Source of the DNA: Thermodesulfobacteriota bacterium | GTDB taxonomy: Bacteria > Desulfobacterota > Desulfobacteria > Desulfobacterales > RPRI01 | DNA length: 5,322 nucleotides | Direction: 5' to 3' | Assembly (NCBI GenBank): GCA_030836965.1 | Contig: JAUPLM010000167.1 | Coordinates: 1 to 5,322 of the forward strand | Part shown: in pieces, positions 1 through 5,322 of the stretch | Position numbering within the stretch: position 1 is the first letter of the stretch | Layout of the letters: every line of letters begins with the position of its first letter | Translations under genes and position numbers: made by a program | Notes under the pieces: model-generated | Database searches by the model: none | Told to the model about the DNA's origin: nothing | Seen by the model: the letters and a program-made list of their open reading frames with translations, nothing else

Positions 1-1
1 T

Positions 2-1642
2 CATCATTACGAGACGATCATCAAGGTTGTAAAGGCCGCCATGCATTATACCCACTGGCCCACCTTCTTCATGGGTGCGTTTGCCTTCGCGATCATGTAC
101 GGGCTGAAGCGTGCCGCGCCTAAAATTCCTAATGTGCTGGTTGCGGTTGCAGTCACAACGGTCATATCGTGGGGAATCGGGTTTGATTACAATGTAAAAA
201 CGGATATATCCGCTATTGAATCGCCTGAAGCGCAGGATCTGATATCAAAATTCAATGCTGCCGTTGTTGCTACAGTCCCTCTATCGGAAAAACGGACGCA
301 GGCGGTTGCCGTTCTTGATGAAGTGAAAAAAAAGAAAGATCCCATTGCAGTACATGATGCGGAGCGGGATGTTAATGTAATCGCCACACAGATCGATTTG
401 CTCAGGCTTGAGACACGCATTTACAGGGAAAAGATAAGAGACAGCCTGTTTGAAGGCGTCAGGGATCCGGAAGGCAGAATGAAATTTTTTCCTGTAAAGG
501 GGACTCCCGGAGGTCTTGAAACGGACGGGCGCATATGGCGGATAAAAGTCGGCAACAATCCGGTTAAAACCGACAAGCTGACAATGATCGGAGGAGGTGA
601 AGTTGTAGGCGCTGTTCCAAAAGGACTGCCAAAATTTTCCATGCCGAAAATCGATTTGAAAGTTATTCTGAAAATTTTCCCGTTTGCGGCTATAATAGCA
701 CTTCTCGGTTTCATGGAAGCCATATCCATAGCCAAGGCAATGGCGGCCAAAACGGGACAGCGGCTTGATCCGAATCAGGAATTGATAGGGCAGGGGCTCG
801 CAAACATTCTTGGTTCTTTTTCAAACGGATATCCTGTTTCCGGATCATTTTCAAGATCGGCCGTCAACCTTCAGGCGGGAGCCGTTACTGGATTGTCGAG
901 CGTTTTTACCAGCATGGCGGTTGTGATAACGCTTATGTTCTTTACGCCGCTTCTTTACTTTCTGCCTCAGTCGGTTCTGGCTGCCGTAATAATGATGGCC
1001 GTGATCGGCCTGATAAATGTGGCCGGTTTCATGCACGCATGGAAGGCGAAGTGGTATGACGGGGCCATTTCGATCTTATCCTTCATATTTACCCTTGTGT
1101 TTGCCCCTCACCTCGATAAGGGAATCATGATAGGAGTAGTTTTGTCCCTGGGAGTGTTTCTTTACAACAGCATGAGACCTAAAGTCGCTTCATTGTCGCG
1201 CCATGAGGATGAGGCTCTCCGCGATTCTGAGGCTTTCGGTCTTAAACAGTGTGAGTTCATCGACATGGTTCGTTTTGACGGCCCGCTCTTTTTTGCAAAC
1301 GCCAGTTATCTTGAGGATAAAATCACCGAGCGGCTCGTGACGAAAAAGAACCTTAAGCATATTGTGATAGTGTGCAACGGCATCAATGATATTGACGCAT
1401 CGGGTGAAGAGACTTTATCCCTGCTTGTCGACAGGACAAGAAGCGGCGGAGTCGATATTTCATTCAGCGGCGTGAATGAAACGGTGATGAGTGTTTTTAA
1501 AAACACTCATCTGCTTGAGAAGATCGGTCCTGATCATATCTATTCAACAATGGAAAAGGCCGTATGTTCGGTTTATGACCAGACACACACAGACAACAGG
1601 GAAGAGATGTGTCCGCTTCAGACGGCATGCCGTCTTGCCTGA
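2..1642 (+). CDS. SulP family anion transporter with C-terminal STAS domain (5' truncated)
   Basis: Inner-membrane permease of the SulP/SLC26 family; members move sulfate, bicarbonate or other anions, and the substrate here is unknown. The frame is open to the window edge, so the true start and the first helices are missing; the Met at 41 is internal. Residues below count from that Met. Helices at about 8-24 and 30-47 precede an unusual charged insert (about 52-185), then the family-typical GLPKFSMP stretch (195-202). A membrane helix with GFMEAISIAKA (223-233) follows, then the signature PNQELIGQGLANILGSF (244-260) and PVSGSFSRSAVN (265-276). S271-R272 corresponds to the anion-site Ser-Arg pair of SLC26 proteins. 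More hydrophobic segments reach about 376. The STAS domain (about 404-512) has the NDIDASGEETL loop (449-459), retaining the Ser (S454) that is phosphorylated in SpoIIAA-like STAS proteins. The tail has two cysteines (C524, C530). It lies 27 nt before the fusion gene. Confidence 0.93.
   Translation, partial: HHYETIIKVVKAAMHYTHWPTFFMGAFAFAIMYGLKRAAPKIPNVLVAVAVTTVISWGIGFDYNVKTDISAIESPEAQDLISKFNAAVVATVPLSEKRTQAVAVLDEVKKKKDPIAVHDAERDVNVIATQIDLLRLETRIYREKIRDSLFEGVRDPEGRMKFFPVKGTPGGLETDGRIWRIKVGNNPVKTDKLTMIGGGEVVGAVPKGLPKFSMPKIDLKVILKIFPFAAIIALLGFMEAISIAKAMAAKTGQRLDPNQELIGQGLANILGSFSNGYPVSGSFSRSAVNLQAGAVTGLSSVFTSMAVVITLMFFTPLLYFLPQSVLAAVIMMAVIGLINVAGFMHAWKAKWYDGAISILSFIFTLVFAPHLDKGIMIGVVLSLGVFLYNSMRPKVASLSRHEDEALRDSEAFGLKQCEFIDMVRFDGPLFFANASYLEDKITERLVTKKNLKHIVIVCNGINDIDASGEETLSLLVDRTRSGGVDISFSGVNETVMSVFKNTHLLEKIGPDHIYSTMEKAVCSVYDQTHTDNREEMCPLQTACRLA
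1486..1511. repeat. Perfect 26-bp palindrome within the STAS coding region
   Basis: The left half GATGAGTGTTTTT (1486-1498) is followed directly by its exact reverse complement (1499-1511), with no spacer or mismatch; symmetry breaks at the next base on each side. It encodes residues around MSVFKNTHL of the STAS domain. In RNA it could fold as a stem of about 11 bp with a UUAA loop. Function unknown. Confidence 0.9.
1620..1635. repeat. Perfect 16-bp palindrome at the 3' end of the SulP gene
   Basis: AGACGGCATGCCGTCT reads the same on both strands. As RNA it gives a GC-rich stem of about 6 bp with a CAUG loop, ending 7 nt before the SulP stop codon finishes. No T-run follows directly, so it is not a convincing intrinsic terminator. 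It might affect mRNA processing or stability between the SulP gene and the next one, but this is speculative. Confidence 0.75.
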
Positions 1643-1657
1643 TAATAGATTAAAAAA

Positions 1658-1663
1658 GGGAGG
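1658..1663 (+). promoter_or_regulatory. Strong Shine-Dalgarno site of the kinase-like/receiver fusion gene
   Basis: GGGAGG lies 6 nt before the ATG at 1670, preceded by an A-run. This fixes the start of the fusion gene and suggests efficient translation initiation independent of the SulP reading frame. Confidence 0.85.
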
Positions 1664-1669
1664 TTTTTT

Positions 1670-2893
1670 ATGTCTGTAATCACTATCTTCAGCGGCACCT
1701 TCTGCAAGGACGAACCCGTTGTTAAGAATGTGCTTTCATCCACAGGGTACAGGCTCGTAACAGATAATGATATTGTTGCCGAAGCAAGCAGGCTTTCAGG
1801 GATCCCGGCAAATAAGATAATGAGAGCTTTCCTGGCCAATGAATCCGTTTTTAATAACTTTACGCATGAAAAGGAGGTTTCGACCGCCTGGCTGAAACTT
1901 GCCGTAGCTGAAAAACTGTCAGGTGACGAGCTTCTTTTTTCCGGTTTTACAGGAAGTCTTATTCCGAAAAGCATCAGCCATGTTCTAAGGGTATGCGTTA
2001 TTGCCGACATGAAGTTCAGAGCTTCCAATGCCGCAGCCGAGCGGAAGATCTCGGAAAAAGAAGCCGTAAAACTGATTCATAAACAGGATGAAGACAGGAT
2101 AGCATGGATAAGCAGTCTGTTTAAAAAAAATGATCCGTGGGATTCCTCCCTGTACGATCTCGTAATACCGATGGATAAGATGAATCTGGATAAAGCGGTA
2201 TCTCTTATTACGGAGAATGCCGGCAAGGAAGTTGTAAAGCCTACAAGCCTTTCCGGAAAAGCGGTTGATGATTTTCTAATGGCCGCTAAAGTCGAGATGC
2301 ACCTTGCCCGTGAAGGACACAATGTCGGCATTTCGGCAAAAGACGGAGCCGTGACAATAATCATAAACAAGCATGTTCTTCTCTTAAGCAAGCTTGAAGA
2401 TGAGCTTAAAATTATCGCCCGTAAGGTACCCGGAGTCAAGACGGTTGAAACTAAAGTGGGTGAAGGGTACTATCAGACGGATATATACAGAAAATATGAT
2501 TTCAAGATGCCGTCTAAAGTACTTCTTGTTGACGACGAACGTGAATTTGTACAGACTTTATCGGAACGGCTCATCATGCGTGATATGGGTTCGGCTGTTG
2601 CATATGACGGAGAGTCGGCGCTCAACCTGGTTTCGGAAGACGAGCCGGAAGTCATGATTCTGGATCTCAAGATGCCCGGTATAAACGGCATCGAAGTTTT
2701 AAGACGGGTTAAAGAGAGCAACCCGGACATAGAAGTTATAATCCTTACCGGGCACGGAACAGAGGCCGACAGGGAATTGTGCATGAAACTGGGCGCATTT
2801 GCATATCTGCAAAAACCGGTCGACATAGAACTTTTGAGCAGCACCTTAAAGAAAGCCAACGATAAAATAAGGATGAAGAAGACCGGCAAATAG
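1670..2893 (+). CDS. Cytidylate-kinase-like / BON-like / receiver-domain fusion protein
   Basis: A 407-residue cytoplasmic protein with three parts. Residues 1-185 resemble the cytidylate-kinase-like family: ITIFSG strand, a GYRLVTDNDIV segment (26-36), R117 and R125 in the lid-like region, then SEKEAVKLIHKQDEDR (128-143) and YDLVI (162-166). The Walker A loop is degenerate: after G9 comes TFCKDEP instead of the usual GK(S/T), so nucleotide kinase activity is doubtful. Residues about 203-264 look like a BON-type fold (VGISAKDGAVTI, then IARKVPGVKTVETKV). Residues about 282-400 are a complete receiver: acidic pocket D288/D289, phospho-acceptor D332 in LDLKMPG, T360 in LTGHG and K382 in QKPV. 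There is no DNA-binding or effector domain after the receiver. It probably accepts phosphate from a kinase encoded downstream; whether the N-terminal part binds nucleotides or acts as a protein-interaction module is open. Family resemblance is secure for the receiver, good for the kinase fold and moderate for BON. Confidence 0.88.
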   Translation: MSVITIFSGTFCKDEPVVKNVLSSTGYRLVTDNDIVAEASRLSGIPANKIMRAFLANESVFNNFTHEKEVSTAWLKLAVAEKLSGDELLFSGFTGSLIPKSISHVLRVCVIADMKFRASNAAAERKISEKEAVKLIHKQDEDRIAWISSLFKKNDPWDSSLYDLVIPMDKMNLDKAVSLITENAGKEVVKPTSLSGKAVDDFLMAAKVEMHLAREGHNVGISAKDGAVTIIINKHVLLLSKLEDELKIIARKVPGVKTVETKVGEGYYQTDIYRKYDFKMPSKVLLVDDEREFVQTLSERLIMRDMGSAVAYDGESALNLVSEDEPEVMILDLKMPGINGIEVLRRVKESNPDIEVIILTGHGTEADRELCMKLGAFAYLQKPVDIELLSSTLKKANDKIRMKKTGK

Positions 2894-2966
2894 ATAGCCA
2901 GGGCATTATGCATTGTGCTATTATATTCGGGAGGTTTAGAAATAATAACGCCGCTTTGGAGAGTGT
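2894..2966 (+). other. 73-nt gap, possible leader of the histidine kinase gene
   Basis: This is the longest gap between genes here. It holds an AT-rich TATTAT (2919-2924) that could pass for a -10 element, but I see no matching -35 box. It also holds a strong Shine-Dalgarno-like GGGAGG (2929-2934) with no ATG, GTG or TTG at usable distance, and the real ribosome site just before the kinase. No intrinsic terminator is visible, so read-through from the fusion gene is likely. Confidence 0.4.
2958..2961 (+). promoter_or_regulatory. Shine-Dalgarno site deciding the histidine kinase start
   Basis: GGAG ends 5 nt before ATG 2967 and 11 nt before the in-frame ATG 2973. Spacing favours 2967, but the second ATG, two codons later, cannot be excluded. 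An in-frame TAA at 2946-2948 bars any much longer form. Confidence 0.55.
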
Positions 2967-4697
2967 ATGGTTATGCTCGAAAAGCTGAAACCAAAATTCT
3001 GGGATTACCAGGATGTTGCTGCAGGTCCGTATAAACACCTCTTTAATTTCAGGCGTATATGGGAGCTTGCTGTCATGCTGGTATCTCTGGTAGCCCTGAT
3101 ACCGCTTGTATCTATTACCCTGATTGATTATGGAGTCACTCAGCATTCGGTGGAGTCCGAAGTTCTTCTGCGTACAGCCCGCCTTGTTTCAAATACGTGG
3201 CGGACAGTATCTTTTTTTCTTGCCCAGAGAATTTCCGCCCTTGATTTTGTCGTAAGAGATAACAGTTATGCTTCACTGCGTGATCCGGAAAGGCTTTCCG
3301 GGATTCTGGAGAATTTAAAACAGGGATTCGGCGGTTTTGTGGATCTCGGCGTTATCGATTCAACCGGGCGGCAAATTACCTATGCCGGGCCGTATAAGCT
3401 TGAAGGAATCGACTACCATGATCAGGGATGGTTCAAAGAGGTCGCTGACAAAGGAGTAAATGTAAGCGATGTTTTCATGGGTTTCCGCAGAACTCCCCAC
3501 ATTGTCATAGCAGTAAGACACCAACTACCGAACGGTTCCTTTTATATTCTCCGGGCTACCATCGATACCGACAGGTTCAACGAGCTTCTTGCCGACCTCG
3601 AGGTCAGCGGCCAGGGAGATTCTTTTCTGATAAATAAAGAAGGCATTCTCCAGACACCGTCGCGGGATTACGGGAAAGTATTGGACAAAATACCCCTGCC
3701 TGTTCCGGACTTTTCTCCCAAAACACGTGTTTATGAGGAAGAATATCCCGGCGATAAACATCTTGTAATAGGATACGCCTATATTCACGACACGCCTTTT
3801 ATACTGATGATTGTGAAACAAAAAGATGAATTGATGAAGCCGTGGCAGAAAACACGCATTCAGCTTATAGGCTTTCTCGTTGCCAGCATGATAATTATAG
3901 TCGTTGTGGTCTTAAGCGTTGCAACATACCTTGTAAACAGAATACTTATTGCCGATCAGAAGCGGATTATGACGCTGCATGAGGTCGAATATTCTAACAA
4001 GATGGCTTCCATTGGACGGCTTGCGGCGGGAGTGGCTCATGAAATCAACAACCCTCTTGCAATTATAAATGAAAAGATCGGCCTTATTAAAGATATATTT
4101 ACAATAAAAGATGAATTTAAAGGGAACCGGAAACTGATGGATCTCATCGATTCCGCTCTTTCTTCGGTAGACCGGTGCGGGGCCATTACAAAGCGCCTGC
4201 TCAATTTCGCAAGGCATCTGGATGTCAAAATCCAGACTGTAAATCTTGAAGAGGTTATAAGTGATGTCCTCGGATTTCTTTCCAAGGAGGCGGAATACCG
4301 AAGTATAGTTGTTTCCGTAAATGTTCCCGGCGATATTCCCCGGTTTGAGAGCGACAGAGGGAAGCTGCAGCAGATTTTTCTCAATATAGTCAACAACGCA
4401 TTTGCCGCCGTGAAAGACGGTGGTAAACTTGATATTTCAGCAAAGCGCGAAGGAACGAACCTGATTTCCGTGACTTTTACAGACGACGGATGCGGGATCC
4501 CTGCATCGGATCTGGAACGGGTTTTTGAACCGTTTTTTTCCACCAAAACACAGCAGGGCGGAACCGGTCTCGGTCTCTCCATAACATACGGCCTCATTCA
4601 GGAGCTGGGCGGGAACATAGGCGTTCAAAGCGAAGTGGGAAAAGGTTCAAGTTTCATTGTTACCATACCGCTGAAGATGGGGAAGAAGGAGAAATAA
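2967..4697 (+). CDS. Membrane-bound sensor histidine kinase with Cache-like periplasmic domain
   Basis: A 576-residue two-component sensor kinase. A cytoplasmic N-terminus of about 34 residues is followed by TM1 (about 35-55), an extracytoplasmic region (about 58-297) and TM2 (about 299-324). The extracytoplasmic part looks like a Cache (double PAS-like) sensor, with DLGVIDSTGRQITYAGPY (126-143), a DQGWFKEV segment (152-159) and a second module near GDSFLINKEGIL (217-228); its ligand cannot be read from sequence. The HisKA domain has H358 in VAHEINNP, with E359 and N362 matching the ExxN phosphatase motif, so it may be bifunctional. The ATPase domain shows the N box (N473, N477), G1 box DDGCGI (506-511), F box VFEPFFSTK (519-527) and G2 box GGTGLGL (531-537), so it looks active. 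No HAMP domain is evident between TM2 and HisKA. The next gene, a receiver, begins 4 nt after its stop, so that is the likeliest partner. The architecture resembles NtrB/DctB-like kinases. Confidence 0.93.
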   Translation: MVMLEKLKPKFWDYQDVAAGPYKHLFNFRRIWELAVMLVSLVALIPLVSITLIDYGVTQHSVESEVLLRTARLVSNTWRTVSFFLAQRISALDFVVRDNSYASLRDPERLSGILENLKQGFGGFVDLGVIDSTGRQITYAGPYKLEGIDYHDQGWFKEVADKGVNVSDVFMGFRRTPHIVIAVRHQLPNGSFYILRATIDTDRFNELLADLEVSGQGDSFLINKEGILQTPSRDYGKVLDKIPLPVPDFSPKTRVYEEEYPGDKHLVIGYAYIHDTPFILMIVKQKDELMKPWQKTRIQLIGFLVASMIIIVVVVLSVATYLVNRILIADQKRIMTLHEVEYSNKMASIGRLAAGVAHEINNPLAIINEKIGLIKDIFTIKDEFKGNRKLMDLIDSALSSVDRCGAITKRLLNFARHLDVKIQTVNLEEVISDVLGFLSKEAEYRSIVVSVNVPGDIPRFESDRGKLQQIFLNIVNNAFAAVKDGGKLDISAKREGTNLISVTFTDDGCGIPASDLERVFEPFFSTKTQQGGTGLGLSITYGLIQELGGNIGVQSEVGKGSSFIVTIPLKMGKKEK

Positions 4698-4701
4698 ACC
4701 G

Positions 4702-5064
4702 ATGAAGGTATTGCTGGTAGATGATGAGAAGGAGCTTGTATCCACACTTGCCGAACGGCTTTCATTAAGAGATATTGAAGCTGACTGGGTTACTACTGGT
4801 GAAGAGGCAATAAAATGCGTCGAATTAAAAAGATATGATGTGGCTGTGCTGGATATCAAAATGCCCAGAATCGGCGGGATTGAACTTAAGAAAAAACTGG
4901 AAGAGAAAACCCCGGATTTAAAGTATATATTCATAACCGGACATGGATCGGAAGATGATTTTATGACCGCTTCGAACGAGACCGGAGCCGGATATTACCT
5001 CGTCAAACCCGTCAACATCGATGAGCTTATCCGGAAAATGAAAGAGATACTTCTTAATAAATAA
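4702..5064 (+). CDS. Stand-alone receiver-domain response regulator (CheY/Spo0F-like)
   Basis: A 120-residue protein that is one complete receiver and nothing else. Conserved sites are D7/D8 (acidic pocket, LLVDDE), phospho-acceptor D51 in VLDIKMP, T79 in FITGHG and K102 in LVKPV. Translation probably starts at ATG 4702, with AAGGAG at 4686-4691 inside the end of the preceding kinase gene, 10 nt upstream. The 4-nt gap to that gene indicates translational linkage and makes the kinase its likely phosphodonor. Lacking an output domain, it must act through protein contact or as a relay intermediate, perhaps to the sensorless kinase that follows. It is close to the receiver of the upstream fusion protein (about 49 identical positions over roughly 116 aligned by eye), suggesting duplication or shared partner specificity. 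Confidence 0.94.
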   Translation: MKVLLVDDEKELVSTLAERLSLRDIEADWVTTGEEAIKCVELKRYDVAVLDIKMPRIGGIELKKKLEEKTPDLKYIFITGHGSEDDFMTASNETGAGYYLVKPVNIDELIRKMKEILLNK

Positions 5065-5080
5065 TCTCTTACTTAATAAA

Positions 5081-5085
5081 AAGGA
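5081..5085 (+). promoter_or_regulatory. Probable Shine-Dalgarno site of the second histidine kinase
   Basis: AAGGA lies 13 nt before an in-frame TTG at 5099, a little farther than ideal, and 25 nt before the first in-frame ATG at 5111, which has no Shine-Dalgarno sequence of its own. An in-frame TAA at 5093-5095 bars any start farther upstream, so TTG is the better-supported start. Confidence 0.5.
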
Positions 5086-5098
5086 ACGGTTGTAAGCA

Positions 5099-5322
5099 TT
5101 GGCCTCAAGAATGGATATAAGCGGTGAAAACGCCCTTAAGTTTTTTGGAAAAATGACGGCGTCTATTTCGCACGAATTAAAAAATGTGCTTGCGATAATA
5201 AATGAAAATGCCGGGCTCATGGAAGATCTCTGCGTAATGGCCGAAAAAGGAAGGCCGGTCGATCCCGCCCGAATTAAAACGGCCGCAGGAAAGATGATAA
5301 AGCAGGTCCATAGAGAGATCGG
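5099..5322 (+). CDS. Sensorless histidine kinase, N-terminal part (3' truncated)
   Basis: Only the first 74 or so residues are in the window and the frame stays open to its end. About 20 residues after the start comes a HisKA-type H-box, FFGKMTASISHELKNVLA, with the phospho-acceptor His at codon 5171-5173 and an ExxN motif right after it. The following helix, AIINENAGLMEDL, matches the equivalent part of the upstream membrane kinase. No membrane segment or sensor domain precedes the H-box, so the protein is probably cytoplasmic unless a sensor lies after the catalytic part. The ATPase domain should follow outside the window but cannot be seen. The start is probably TTG 5099, with ATG 5111 (four residues shorter) as the alternative. 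It lies 34 nt after the stand-alone receiver gene with no terminator between, so the two are probably cotranscribed. It may exchange phosphate with that receiver or with the fusion protein. Confidence 0.82.
   Translation, partial: MASRMDISGENALKFFGKMTASISHELKNVLAIINENAGLMEDLCVMAEKGRPVDPARIKTAAGKMIKQVHREI

Noticed and set aside
201..212. 12-bp perfect palindrome CGGATATATCCG.
   Set aside because: About one 12-bp palindrome is expected by chance in a window of this length, and it lies in coding sequence.
326..334. Run of eight A followed by G containing an in-frame A-AAA-AAG slippery heptamer in the SulP gene.
   Set aside because: It encodes a lysine run in the insert, and the zero frame continues into highly conserved SulP sequence; no stimulatory structure or useful alternative product is seen.
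590..600. GGAGGAGGTGA, a very strong Shine-Dalgarno-like sequence inside the SulP gene.
   Set aside because: It encodes a glycine-rich turn, and no plausible start codon with a sensible frame follows at the right distance; an internal start is unsupported.
1617..1628. TTCAGACGGCAT is the exact reverse complement of the 12-nt Neisseria DNA uptake sequence, followed by a partly matching inverted copy.
   Set aside because: It is a single site inside a coding region in what looks like a Desulfobacterota genome; the inverted partner departs after GCCGTCT. Chance plus the palindrome explains it better. A genome-wide count would decide.
1491..1679. Short open frame on the + strand overlapping the end of the SulP gene, and a mirror-image frame on the - strand (1306-1506), both beginning with the same residues.
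   Set aside because: The matching starts are a by-product of the 26-bp palindrome; both frames lie over a well-supported SulP/STAS coding sequence and have no recognisable protein features.
1871..1876. AGGAGG-type sequence inside the fusion gene.
   Set aside because: No ATG, GTG or TTG start follows at usable spacing in a meaningful frame; it is part of the kinase-like domain coding sequence.
4037..4597. Long open frame of 186 codons on the - strand opposite the histidine kinase catalytic region.
   Set aside because: It is the antisense shadow of a kinase with all catalytic boxes intact; its translation shows no recognisable domain.
5065..5098. Possible terminator between the stand-alone receiver and the second kinase.
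   Set aside because: The gap is AT-rich but has no GC-rich stem followed by a T-run.

Overview
All genes in this window lie on the + strand and are closely packed. In order they are: a 5'-truncated SulP-type anion transporter, a fusion of a cytidylate-kinase-like domain, a BON-like domain and a receiver domain, a membrane-bound sensor histidine kinase, a stand-alone receiver-domain response regulator, and the first part of a second histidine kinase that has no sensor domain before its H-box. The gaps are 27, 73, 4 and 34 nt, so the set looks like one operon, possibly with internal control in the 73-nt gap. There are no tRNA, rRNA, CRISPR or insertion-sequence signals, and no gap without a gene exceeds 300 bases.

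The moderate GC content, the protein style (HE(I/L)xN H-boxes, 'LLVDDE...LTGHG...KPV' receivers) and the kinase-like/BON-like/receiver fusion resemble what I recall from Desulfobacterota (formerly Deltaproteobacteria), especially sulfate reducers and their relatives. This is recognition from memory, not a search, and I do not assign a genus.

Region by region: positions 2-1642 encode the C-terminal two thirds or so of a SulP permease with a cytoplasmic STAS domain. It carries an unusual insert of about 130 residues between two membrane helices. Positions 1670-2893 encode the fusion protein. Positions 2967-4697 encode a two-helix membrane kinase with a Cache-like periplasmic domain followed by HisKA and HATPase_c. 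Positions 4702-5064 encode a CheY/Spo0F-like single receiver. Positions 5099 to the window end encode the start of a soluble kinase.

Working model (inference): the membrane kinase senses an extracytoplasmic ligand and phosphorylates one or both receivers. Neither receiver is fused to a DNA-binding domain, so the output may be protein-protein control or a phosphorelay. The co-encoded SulP/STAS protein and the kinase-like domain are the obvious local candidates for targets. The most striking non-protein feature is a perfect 26-bp palindrome inside the STAS coding region (1486-1511), with a second, 16-bp palindrome at the end of the same gene (1620-1635).
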